Assembly: GCA_038502055.1 (NCBI GenBank)
Contig: JAXRKN010000045.1
Span: 9,537,501 to 9,601,500 of the forward strand
Direction: 5' to 3'
DNA: 64,000 nt
Origin: Tanytarsus gracilentus
Lineage: Eukaryota; Arthropoda; Insecta; Diptera; Chironomidae
The translations under genes were made by a program, and so were the position numbers. Shown piece after piece: positions 41,658 to 51,782 of this stretch. Below the pieces are notes generated by a model. It was not told the DNA's origin, made no database searches, and saw only the letters and a list, made by a program, of their open reading frames with translations. Positions within the stretch are counted from its first letter, which is position 1; each line of letters begins with the position of its first letter.

Positions 41658-42407
41658 TTTGATGAATTAATTAATTTTAAATATTTTTAATTAAAAACTT
41701 TTAAGATTAATTCAGATTATATTTTAAATTTGAATTCTTTCCAAACCCCGAATGATCACGAAACATCATCGACACGTCTTTATATTGTCACAAAATCACT
41801 TGCAAATATTTCACCATTATTCATGGCTTTGCGTATCATTTAATTTTTCTTTCGCGCTTTCTTCGAACGTTGAAATTCTTTATTCAAAAATTGATGCTAG
41901 AATGAATCATGCACGCGCGTTCGGAATATTGTTTCCACTTAATGGATTCTAGGATGATTTTAAGACAAGTTTTTATTTTTTTTAAATCCGAGGAATTTTG
42001 TATTAAATTTTTTTTTTGAAAGAATGTGTATCTAATAATTTAGCGACGTGGGTAACTGTAAAATTATTTTTTAAACATATAAAAATTTAATTTTAAGCTA
42101 TGGAAAGGAGACAAAAACGGGCGCGTCTATCCTGGTTTTCCCAGCGGCCACCCCTATGTTATCAATCAATCAATCAATATAAAAATTTAATTTTTACCTT
42201 AAAGGAATTTTTTTCTAATTCATTAAATTAATGCTGTGGACATCAATGAAAATATATCAACGGTTTTTTTTGAAATTACGTAAACGTATTTGTTACGTTC
42301 TTTGTAAGTTTACGTACGACTAAGATTGTGTTTGTAAACATTGAAATTTTGAAAAGTTAATATTGTTAAATTAAAGCAGGAAAATCAAAGATCAATTTCT
42401 TAAAATT
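41658..42407. other. Spacer before the zinc-finger pair
   Basis: AT-rich spacer; it contains the SINE-like element at 42095-42176 and the promoter of the first ZAD gene. Confidence 0.5.
42095..42176 (+). mobile_element. 82-bp SINE-like element with perfect 18-bp target duplication
   Basis: The 18-bp sequence ATATAAAAATTTAATTTT occurs exactly at 42077-42094 and again at 42177-42194, with the 82-bp element between. The element is far more GC-rich than its surroundings (for example GGGCGCGTCTATCC and CCCAGCGGCCACCCC) and ends in an ATCA tetramer tail. A long direct duplication plus a simple tail is the mark of LINE-mediated retroposition. A diverged copy lies at 6053-6134 in the opposite orientation. 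No A/B boxes of a tRNA promoter are clear. Confidence 0.8.
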
Positions 42408-43604
42408 ATGGAGAGAAGATGCCGAGTGTGTGCGGCTATCGAGGATGAAAAAGAATTTAGAGCTTTCTTTGACGAAAGGAAAAAATTTGCCGAAAAATTG
42501 TTTTTCCTTTCATCAATAATTGTGAGAACTTTTTAATTGTGAACTTATTTTTTAAATTAATTAATTTCTTTTTAGGTCTTTGAAATTAGCTCCATTCAAC
42601 CAGCTCTAATTTGTAACCGATGTGCTGATGATCTGACTCGAGCTGCTCGAATAAAAAAAATGTCATTAGAAACCGATCGTTTCTTTAAAGATAATAGAAC
42701 TAATTGCGAAGATGTCGTCATATTAGACGACGTCATTAATAATCGTGAGATTGATATAAAGGAATTAGCTGCACCTCTAAAAAGCATTAAGAAGGATGAA
42801 AATGAAGAGTACACGATCGAAGACATGGTTGATTTTGATATGGCTGACGACGTCAAAATTGAAATACTCGAAGAATTTGAAGCTTTACAATACTGCACAC
42901 CAATGCCGTCTCACATAAAATCGAAAAAATCAACGCTTGAGCCGAAAGTGAGAACGCCAAGAGTCAAGAAAATTAATAAGTGCGATTTCGAGGGCTGTGG
43001 CCGAATCTTTAGGAAACCTTATTACCTAAAAATCCATAAGCAAATTCATTCAGATGAGCGTAATTATGGCTGTGACGAGTGCGGAAAACTCTTTAAAACT
43101 CACCTCTACCTGAAACAACACAAAGTGAGTCATTTGAAAATTAGACATACTTGCGATATCTGTGGAGAGAGTTTTCGCAATAGAATGTATATCGCTAAAC
43201 ATATGCAGAGAAAGCATCTTAAAATGTACGCTCGAATATGTCATATGTGTGGAAAGAGTGTCAGCAATCCAGCTATGCTTAAAATTCACATGCTCTACAG
43301 TCACGGTGGCGAAAAGAACTTCCAGTGCACAACTTGTAGCAAATCATTTTTCACAAAGAACAGACTAAAGCAGCATGTTCAAGCGAATCATGGAGAGCGA
43401 CCGTGGGTTTGTGAGATTTGCAGTCGAGACTTTTCCAAACGATACAAACTTGGCGAGCACATGAAGCAGATCCATAAAATATCACTTGCTCCACCAAAAA
43501 GATATAGTTGTACTCTATGTGGAGTTGACTTCGATCGAAATAAACTTCTTCAGAATCACCTGCAAGACAAGCATCAAGTTGTGCTCGGAGGAAACGATGA
43601 TTAA
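42408..43604 (+). CDS. ZAD/C2H2 zinc-finger protein, tandem copy 1
   Basis: Exons are 42408-42521 and 42576-43604 (1143 nt, 380 residues). The N-terminal ZAD domain has its four zinc cysteines at C5, C8, C51 and C54 (MERRCRVC.. and ALICNRCADDLTRA); the ZAD mediates dimerisation and is an insect-expanded module. An acidic linker follows (residues about 60-150), then seven C2H2 fingers from about residue 165, beginning with a CX4C-type finger CDFEGCGRIFRKPYY and ending YSCTLCGVDFDRNKLL. The intron sits inside the ZAD between SSII and VFEI, as in the next gene. A likely nuclear DNA-binding transcription factor; targets unknown. AATAAA at 43615. Confidence 0.93.
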
Positions 43605-43956
43605 ATAATTAACAAATAAAATTAATAAACTTATTTTCATAACTAAAAAAATATTTCGATTTTTTTATTTTTTTTTCCTGAAGCTCACAAATATTTTACA
43701 TTGATTAAAAATAAGAATTCAAACTTGAGTAAATAAAATTTAATCATAATTTTTAAGAATTGGACATTAAAAGCACTCGTAGACGACCACGATGGACAAT
43801 CGAAGAAGAAGAAAATGAACAGAAGAGATATTTCCCATTTAACGGAAACTAAAAATTTGAATTTAATGTGTGACGTAACTTTCAATTAACCCCAAAACAA
43901 ATGTTTATAAACAAAAAAATTATAGTTTTTAAATATTTGTTATATTAAAATAAAAA
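43605..43956. other. Spacer between the ZAD genes with one exon-like stretch
   Basis: Mostly AT-rich. At 43759-43851 a plus-strand frame after a TTTTTTAAG acceptor-like site encodes about 30 charged residues (STRRRPRWTIEEEENEQKR) and ends in TAA. It has no matching upstream donor that I can see; it could be a relic or an alternative terminal exon. Confidence 0.35.
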
Positions 43957-45199
43957 ATGGATAGACTTTGCAGAGTTTGTCTCGCATCGGAGAAGCATCA
44001 TGAAAAATTGAAAAACTTCTTCGAGCCTAATCGAGGATATGCTGAAAAATTGTATTTTCTCACTTCCATTTCTGTAAGATTTTTAATTTTGTTCTAAACT
44101 GTTTAATTTATTGAATATATTTTAGGTTTTCGAGATATCGGGAATTCAACCAGCTTTAATTTGTAATCGTTGTTGTGACAATTTAACGCGAGCTTGTAAA
44201 ATTAAGAAATTGGCTCTCGATACCGATGCTTTCTTCAAAGAGGTGACTAAAGCGAATGATTTACAGATCCTGACTGATATAATTGGTGGTCGCGACTATA
44301 CAATCATCAAAGAGGATAAAACCGTTCATGTTCCTGCAATTAAAGAAGATCCAGATGCCGAATATTTGTTTGCCGAGTATATAATCGAAGAAGATCCAGC
44401 CGGTGACATTGAGGAGTTGGTTGACTTTAATCTCGATCATTCAAACATAAAATTTGAAGTACTTTGCCTTCCCTCGAACACCACATCACTTGATACCTCC
44501 ATAAATCACGACTCATCCTCAAGCAAATCTAAGAAGAAGAAACAAATTAAGAAACCGAGAGCACCACTAAAAAAGATTTGGCCGTGCGAAAGTTGTGAGG
44601 CGATCTTTCCATCCGCCGACAAACTTAATCAACACAAAAGAAAACACATTACAGAAAAAAATTTCTCTTGTGATCAGTGCGGGAAGATGTTTAAATGTTC
44701 TTCGTCTATTCGCAGACATAAAGAAGTCTTTCATGATGGTATAAAATTTACATGCGACCTCTGTGGAAAACATTTTAGAGGAAAACTCAACATTTACTCG
44801 CACATGAAGATTCATATGAAAAGCATGCTAACTATTTGTCATCTTTGCGGCAAAATTCTAAGCAAGCCAAAAATGCTTCAGGTTCACATGCTGTACAGTC
44901 ACGGAGGCAAACGAGAATTCGAATGTCCCACTTGTAACAAGGCGTTCTTCACAAAGAACAGATTAAAGCAGCATGAGGCGAATCATGGAGAACGACCGTG
45001 GGTGTGTGAGATTTGCAGTCGAGACTTCGCTAAACGATACAAGCTGGGCGAACATATGAAACAAAGACATAGAGTTACACTTCAAACACCTAAGAGACAT
45101 GCTTGCACACTTTGTGGAGTTGATTTTGATCGAAAGCAGGCATTACAAAATCACTTGAGAGACAAGCACGATGTGGCGATTGAAGATGAAGTTGAATAA
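43957..45199 (+). CDS. ZAD/C2H2 zinc-finger protein, tandem copy 2
   Basis: Exons are 43957-44073 and 44126-45199 (1191 nt, 396 residues). Same plan as copy 1: ZAD cysteines in MDRLCRVC and ALICNRCCDNL, the intron at the identical place, an acidic linker with a Ser/Lys stretch, and seven C2H2 fingers starting WPCESCEAIF. Fingers five to seven are almost identical to copy 1 (FFTKNRLKQH, WVCEICSRDFAKRYKLGEH, CTLCGVDFDR), while the first three differ clearly. I infer a tandem duplication in which the early fingers changed. AATAAA overlaps the stop codon. Confidence 0.93.
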
Positions 45200-45307
45200 A
45201 TAAATTCTAATCTAATTAACCGCTTAAAAATTTTTAAACTTCTTGTTCGAGTAATCCAAGTTTTTGGTGTTTTTCAGGTTTAGGGAATTTATAAACATTG
45301 TATAAAA

Positions 45308-45916
45308 ATGTCTCTTAGAATTAATTCAGCTCTTGCACGCATTCCTCGACCTCAATTGCCTGAAAAATTTAAAGGAACGATTGTCGAGCGATGGGTGAAC
45401 TACTGGAAAGGACTTGCTAGAGATTATAAAGGTAAAAAAATGATGACATTCGAAATAAATAAATTTAATGCATGTAAATTTTTTTTAGATGTTTCGATTG
45501 AAACTTTCAAGTTCATGAGAGAAAATCGTGTGAGATCTGCAATCTATGCTGGAATTGGTAGTTTGGCCTACACGGGATATAAAACAAATCCAACTTATTT
45601 AACTTTCACTGACCAACTCAAAAGTTCACAAAATAAAATGACATTGGTGTTTGAAGATAGTCAAAATCACAATAGTGTGACGTATCTGAAGTATGTTGAG
45701 AAGCGCAGGAATACGGACACACTTAGAGTCACTTCTTTTGGGATATTCTCAATTCTATGGGTTGACGATTATGCATCTCAACTCGCAACTCCCGATGCAA
45801 CTTGCAAGTATCTCGAACCAGCGTTCAAAACATTTCATGAAAGAATTATTGATGTTGGATTTTTTGGAAAGTGGTGGAATATTGAAGAACAAATGAAAGA
45901 TTACGATATTAACTAA
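45308..45916 (+). CDS. TIMM29: Mitochondrial import inner membrane translocase subunit TIMM29
   Basis: A subunit of the TIM22 carrier translocase of the mitochondrial inner membrane. Exons are 45308-45431 and 45489-45916 (552 nt, 183 residues). Family marks are the N-terminal basic segment, LARDYKDVSIETF.., a single membrane segment SAIYAGIGSLAYTGY, and the C-terminal block CKYLEPAFKTFHERIIDVGF then GKWWNIEEQMKDYDIN, which matches the vertebrate CRYLQP..VLDVGF.GRWW...DCDIN pattern. It stops at DYDIN, so the roughly 70-residue tail seen in vertebrates is absent. The 57-nt intron has length divisible by three and no stop, so retention would be in frame. AATAAA at 45939. Confidence 0.87.
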   Translation: MSLRINSALARIPRPQLPEKFKGTIVERWVNYWKGLARDYKGKKMMTFEINKFNACKFFLDVSIETFKFMRENRVRSAIYAGIGSLAYTGYKTNPTYLTFTDQLKSSQNKMTLVFEDSQNHNSVTYLKYVEKRRNTDTLRVTSFGIFSILWVDDYASQLATPDATCKYLEPAFKTFHERIIDVGFFGKWWNIEEQMKDYDIN

Positions 45917-46178
45917 ATTGGACAGTAAAAATCTAGAAAATAAAAATTTAGAAAAAATTTAAATTTTTATTCATAACGTATTCTCAAAATTTGAAATAAA
46001 AGCGGCAAAAATTTGAGTGTTCGTCACATTCGGTCTCTACTGTCAGAACTATTTTTTGCGCTCATTGCGAAGTTGTTGAAAATATTGAGAAAAAACTAAA
46101 ATAACGAATTAAGACGATCAAAAATCCACCGATAAGAACTTTAATTCACTTATGAAAGTGAACAACTAGCGAATTATC

Positions 46179-48466
46179 ATGGGAAGCTACTTAGATAAGC
46201 CGGAAACGACCAAAAAGTCGGCAATTGACGAGAATGAATATTTCTTAGTGGGAAGTTCATCGATGCAGGTGAGTCTGGATTCGTTTTAGATCCAATTCGT
46301 CGACTCTAATGACATAAATTTCATCTTAAATCACGCAGGGATGGCGCATAAATCAGGAGGTGAGTTGAGAGAGTTCCCGGCGACGCCTAAATTCTCCTTT
46401 TTCACTGCGTTTGAGGTTAACTAAATTATTGAAATTATTTTTCGGCTTTTCAGGATGCACACAATTCAATGCCGAGCTATGCCGATAAGGTGGCATTTTT
46501 TGCCGTCTACGATGGACACGGCGGTTCCGAAGTGGCCGAATACTGTTCAATGAAATTGCCAAATTTCCTCAAAAACTTGGAGTCTTACAAAAAGGGCGAT
46601 TTCGAACAGGCTCTAAAGGACGCATTCATTGGATTCGATGCAACGCTCCTACAGGACACGGTCGTTGAGGAGCTACGACAAATGGCACGAAAGAATCCCG
46701 ACTTTGAGGAATCTGATATGGACATGGAGGATGAAGAGACAGCCGAAGAAATAATTGATCTTCATCAGGAGGCTTCAATGTCCTTGAGCGAAGTTCTCGA
46801 AAAGTACAAGGGAAAGAAAGATGGTACCGCTAAAATTCAGAATGTTCATCGCATGCTCCACATGCACTCACACACAAAAATTAGTCATAAAGAGCCCACT
46901 GCCGCAGCTGTAAGTGGTGCATCGTCAAGTGCTAGTATTGCACCGCCACCGCCAGGTCCAAGCGGTTCATCGAGCTCATCGGCAACAGCCGCACCGGATA
47001 ACGAAGTAAGCAGTAGCTCAAGTGGAAAACCATCGGACGGAGAAAATGAAGCGCCGAGCTCCTCGCAACAGCCAACTACTAATGAACAAGCACCTGATAG
47101 CACACACACCATTCCAGCTGAAGATATACAGCAGCCAACTGAAAGTGATCAACCCGATCAGAGCAAATCGACAGTATCGGTTGAGGCAGGATCGTCTTCT
47201 TCCAACGGAGAGGTCGCCAGCGAAGCGATTAGCTCATCGCAGGAGAACGGTGAAGTCTCATCGGAACCAACGACAACGGCAGCAACGTCATCAACAACTG
47301 CTGTTAGTGGTTCAAGTTCAACTGTTCAGCCGAGTGGAGTCACCGCTTCTCGAATTCCAAATCACATTTCAAGCACAGACGGAAATGTAGACGATACCGA
47401 TTCATTGAGCTCAACTGACGATGAACATGACGAGACCTATAAAGAATCTACCGAAAAGAAATTGCCGCTTAACAGTGACGACGATACAACAGCCGAAGAG
47501 GAGGACGACGAAGACGATGAGGACATGGATGAGGAAGAATTGTCGAATGAGGGTAAAATATAAAATTATATAAAATTACATTTATTAAAAATTTGATTTT
47601 AAATTTCAGAAATATCCGGTGAAGAAGACGAAGATGATGAACTCGACGATGATTTCATGAATAACATGGAAACTGGACCCGGTAAAGCTTCAGGATGTAC
47701 TGCAGTCGTTGCTCTGCTCGTTGGACGTCAACTGTACGTTGCAAATGCCGGCGATTCGCGTTGCGTTGTTTGTCGTGGCGGCAAAGTCGTGGAAATGTCA
47801 TTCGATCATAAGCCAGAGGATGACATTGAGTTCCAAAGAATCCGCAAGGCTGGCGGACGCGTGACATTAGATGGTCGTGTCAATGGTGGGTTGAACTTGT
47901 CACGAGCAATTGGCGATCACGGTTACAAAATGAACAAGGACTTGCTTGCCGAAGAACAAATGATTTCAGCATTGCCCGATCTCAAATGTCTCACACTCGA
48001 CCCCGAGGATGAATTTATGGTTCTTGCCTGTGACGGAATTTGGAATTACATGAGCAACGAGGAAGTGGTGGGATTTGTAAAGCAGCGTCTTGAACAAGGA
48101 AAATTTTCTCTCGCAGAAATTTGTGAACAAGTGAGTAAAATTTATTTGAATCAAATTAACTATTACTAATTTCTTCAATTAAAGCTCTTTCACAATTGCC
48201 TTGCACCAAACACAATGGGCGATGGTACGGGTTGCGATAACATGACAGCAATCATTGTAAAATTCAAGCCGGCCCTCTTCGAATTGCCCTCACCTGCAGC
48301 ATCACAAGTCACCGAATCAAATAGCGTCGAAATCAAAAAGGCCCGTAAACGTTCACTTGACTCGAGTGATCAGGCCGAGGCAGAAGCTCTCGTTGAGCAA
48401 AGCGACAAGCGACAAAAAATCGAAGATGACTTGACACCTGCTGCTGTAGATACGTCAACAACTTAG
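46179..48466 (+). CDS. PPM1G: PP2C-family protein phosphatase PPM1G
   Basis: A Mg/Mn-dependent serine/threonine phosphatase of the nucleus, linked to splicing and histone H2A-H2B handling. Exons are 46179-46268, 46339-46359, 46454-47552, 47610-48130 and 48185-48466 (2013 nt, 670 residues). The 21-nt second exon encodes only GWRINQE. Metal-binding motifs are the QEDAHN region, DGHGGSEVA (57 on), NAGDSRCVV, DGRVNGGLNLSRAIGDH, ACDGIWN and GDGTGCDNMTA. As in other PPM1G proteins the catalytic domain is split by a long low-complexity insert, here about 300 residues rich in Ser, Thr and Glu, ending in an Asp/Glu tract (DDTTAEEEDDEDDEDMDEEE). The tail is Lys/Arg-rich (KKARKRSLDS), a likely nuclear signal. 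Confidence 0.95.
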
Positions 48467-49064
48467 ATTTTAAAAAAAATATTTTTAATTCGCAAGTGTT
48501 AAGGACAATGAAAGGTTTTTGACTTGATGAACTTTTGAAATTAAATTTTTTTCCATTATTATTTTTGTACATCATTCATCCTCATTAAGAAGACTTTAAA
48601 ATCATCTGATCACCAGCAAGCATTTCATTATTTTTTTATTATTTCCCTCCATATATCCCGTATAACAAGAAATATTTCAAAAGATTCAGCTACAGAGCAG
48701 AGAAGAAGAGATTTTTAAGCAAATGCGGAAATATTTAAATGTAAATTTAAGCCTGAAATTTCAGTGCAACAAAATGTACTGGAATTTCTTATTAATAATT
48801 GTAAGGTATAAAAAAACATTTAACACTGAATTGCGGTATTCTCAGAAAGCGAAAATTAAAGAAAGAAAATTGTGAAATCTCAAGGAAGGCAAAAAACCAC
48901 AAAGCTGTAATAAAATAAAGTAAAATTGTCAAAAGAAATCTCTGGAAACCTGCAAAAATTTGTGACAAAGAATGGAAAATTTCTGTGAATTGACGAAATA
49001 AAAATTAAAATTAATGAGCGAAATTTTCTACTTTCAATTGTTAATTTCAGCCTTAAAATTTTCT
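48467..49064. other. Convergent 3' spacer, PPM1G and IFT20
   Basis: Contains the 3' UTRs of two converging genes; possible AATAAA signals on + near 48909 and 48998. Nothing else seen. Confidence 0.55.
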
Positions 49065-49598
49065 TTATTGATTCTTATAATTTTCATTCGCTTCAAGCAA
49101 ATCCGATTCACACTTTTGTAAATATTTCAGTTCAATTTTAAGGCGATCGAGCTCGAGAGATTTTTCAATAATTTTCGTTTGAATTTGCTGCTGTTCAAGT
49201 TCTTTCTGCTTGGCAGATGAATTTGCGAGATTCTGAGTGCTGATTGCAATCATTTTCTGCTTATCGACCTCCGATGCAAATTGTTCAATTTCCGATGCGA
49301 TCTCATGAATTATTTTGCGAAAATCAAAGAGCTCTGCAAATATAATTGAGATTAGTTAAATTATGAGATTGAGAAATAAAAAAATTAGCCTGAAAATTTT
49401 GGTTCGAATCCTAAAAATTGAAATTATTGTAAATTTTTATAGTTTCTTTTTTTCATCACCAAACTTTAACTTACTTTCCAAGAAAATTTCATTTTCATCT
49501 TTCAAATCTTGCGTATCTTTTGCAATTTGAGGTTCGAGTACCCGCAACGTGTAGCTCTCATCCACGAAAAGTCCATGTTTCTTTAATTCTTCAGCCAT
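49065..49598 (-). CDS. IFT20: Intraflagellar transport protein IFT20
   Basis: A small coiled-coil subunit of the IFT-B train that also acts at the Golgi; needed for cilia, in insects chiefly sensory cilia and possibly sperm. Minus-strand exons 49598-49475 and 49333-49065 (393 nt) give 130 residues, close to the 132 of vertebrates. The start MAEELKKHGLFVDESYTLRV and LEPQIAKDTQDLKDE match the family's opening; the rest is an unbroken coiled coil with LANSSAKQKELEQQQIQ at the usual position. The junction is phase 1, making a Lys codon. The ORF seen from 49253 alone misses the N-terminus. Confidence 0.9.
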
Positions 49599-50107
49599 TT
49601 TTTTATTAAACAATTTTTTATATCAAATGTTGTTAGTTGCTGTTTCCATGACAACGTCAGTGTCCGTTAGTTTTAAATTTTATTTTTTTTTGTTAGGGTA
49701 GCTGCTGGATTAAAAATAATTTTCCTCGATTAAAATTAAAGATGAAAAATAAAATTAAATCACTGAAAACTTCAAGACATTCCCTAACTCACAAATTAAC
49801 CTCAAATAATTGTTCGATTAAACAAAAAAAAATCAATCAATCTCACAAGCGTCAATTGACGTTTTAATGCAACGCGGAACTTATCTATCATGTCAGACAA
49901 TGCCAATTATCAAGTCTCACGCGACTTTCGATTAAAAACAAGTGAAAAGAGTAACCAGTTATGTTGAACGTATTTTTGATAATAATTGACGTCTTTACGC
50001 AGTTTTCAGTTGCTGCAATTTCTTATCAAGAATAACATCCTGTATCATTAATTAATTGATAGCGGGGATTTACTTAGAATTTTTAACGATGGACATTCAA
50101 TATAAAA
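49599..50107. other. Divergent promoter region, IFT20 and astacin
   Basis: No exon. It must serve both genes. No X-box, TATA or other element could be assigned with confidence. Confidence 0.45.
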
Positions 50108-51079
50108 ATGGCATATGTTCGAGTCAATGAAGCCATTACCGTTCGAACACTCGCGATAAGAATGTCTCGTTTAATTTTAGTGGCAATGATTTCTGTGATA
50201 TTGACAATAAAAATTAATAGCTCGCCACTGCAGCGAACACTCTCGTTGGAGGAGATTGGCGGACATTTTGAGGGGGACATGGATCTCACTGCAGTTCAAC
50301 TCCGCAACATCTTCGCAAAGTCTCAAGCAGGTCTCATTGACACACGCCGGAGATGGCAGCGAAATATTCAAACGGGATTCGTGACAGTGCCATTCACGAT
50401 AAGACGTGACGTGCCATACAGTAAGGAAGAGTTTTTTAATTGAATTTTTTTAAAATTGCAGTGAAATTTAATTGAAAATTCTTCTCCGTACAGCTCAAAT
50501 GCATCGGAACATCATTCGGAATGCCATGAACGAAATTGAACTCAAAACATGCATTCGATTTGTTGAGAGAGGTAATCAAGTTGATTTTGTGGAAATATTT
50601 GCGGGCAATGGGTGTTGGTCGGCGGTGGGTAGAAATGGTGAGTTGAAAAATTTCAGTTAAAAATTTATTAAATTTAAAATCTTCATTTTTGTTCAGGTGG
50701 AATGCAGCAACTTTCTCTAGCTCATGCAAATTCTGGGTCATGTGTCACTCATGGAATTGTCATGCATGAATTACTTCACACTCTCGGGATATATCACATG
50801 CAATCTGCCACTAATCGAGATCAATTCGTTCGAATAAATACGGAAAATATTCTGCCAGGATTCGAGCACAATTTCCTTCGCTACGAATCGAATCATGTCA
50901 GCATGTTCTCGACGAGCTACGATTATGAGTCAATTATGCATTACGAAAGTAATGCATTTTCAAGAAATGGACGCAACACAATAACGACCCTCAATCCCAC
51001 TTTTAGCAGCAGGATAGGTCAAAGAAATCAACTAAGCACCGGCGACGTTTCGAGAATAAGAAATATGTACAACTGTTAG
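50108..51079 (+). CDS. Astacin-family zinc metalloprotease
   Basis: A secreted protease; insect members are often digestive or male accessory. Exons are 50108-50420, 50494-50637 and 50697-51079 (840 nt, 279 residues from 50108). The hydrophobic segment MSRLILVAMISVILTI begins at Met19 (50162), so that ATG may be the real start (261 residues) and gives a standard signal peptide. The propeptide carries FEGDM with D57 as the zinc-blocking aspartate; activation probably occurs at the RRR near residue 80. The zinc site is HELLHTLGIYH (H176, H180, H186; catalytic E177); the Met-turn is SIMHY (M233, Y235). The Glu that follows the third His in almost all astacins is Met187 here. No EGF or CUB domain follows, so this is the minimal form. 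Confidence 0.92.
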
Positions 51080-51782
51080 CGTCTTTAATAAAAAAAATTA
51101 AATTGAAGGCAATTAGGGATTTTTTTTCAATTCCATTCACGTATAGAGGACGTCCTGGAAAGTGCAGATGTGCATTAACTGAAACACACCACAGTGTCGT
51201 TCCTTGAACTAAATTTTATTCCCTAATACACGTCAACATACATGTAGTGAGGTGAGGTTAAATGCACCTTATGACTTCATGAGAAGAGAAAAGGAAGTTG
51301 AGAGTTATGAAAGAAATTTACAAAGTAAGGGTTGAAAGTTTAGAAATTTAGTCTAAAATTTTTAATAAATTTAATTTTCGAAATTTTTAACAGAAATTTT
51401 TGAAAAATTTAAATTTTATTTCAAAATTATTTTACACAAAATTTAATTTTTGGCCATTTTTTCTTCACATTTGAACCACATTTTCTCACTTTACTCCTAT
51501 TTCACGTCATATATGAAGTAAAATTATAATTTCAGAGCGTTGAGAATTCTCCATTTAAAATATTAACATTTCTTATCTTCCTCCCGGTCGCATTAAGTAC
51601 CGCCTGCATATCCTTTCCTTAATTTTCCGCCTTATCTGTCACGCAATTTTATGCTTCCTTCCTTCTCTTTTAAAGTCAGCATGTCCTCAGGCAAGAGAAA
51701 GCAGAAAAAATTCTCCCAAATCAGCTGCAAATCACGTGGTCTCAATATCAATCGTGCCATCTCATTTTAGTATCGTTTTCTG
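51080..51782. other. Spacer between astacin and oskar
   Basis: AT-rich, no exon. CATCTCATTTTAG just before 51771 could be a splice acceptor, in which case oskar has an untranslated or coding exon upstream that I cannot see. Confidence 0.45.

Noticed and set aside
45693..45896. Alternative-frame ORFs inside TIMM29, PPM1G, zinc-finger and ABC genes
   Set aside because: They are shadows of clearly conserved coding frames.
49401..49415. B-box-like GGTTCGAATCCTAAA, found again on the minus strand at 58669-58683
   Set aside because: Only these 15 bases match; no A box, tRNA fold or target duplication is visible. The match may be chance in AT-rich DNA.
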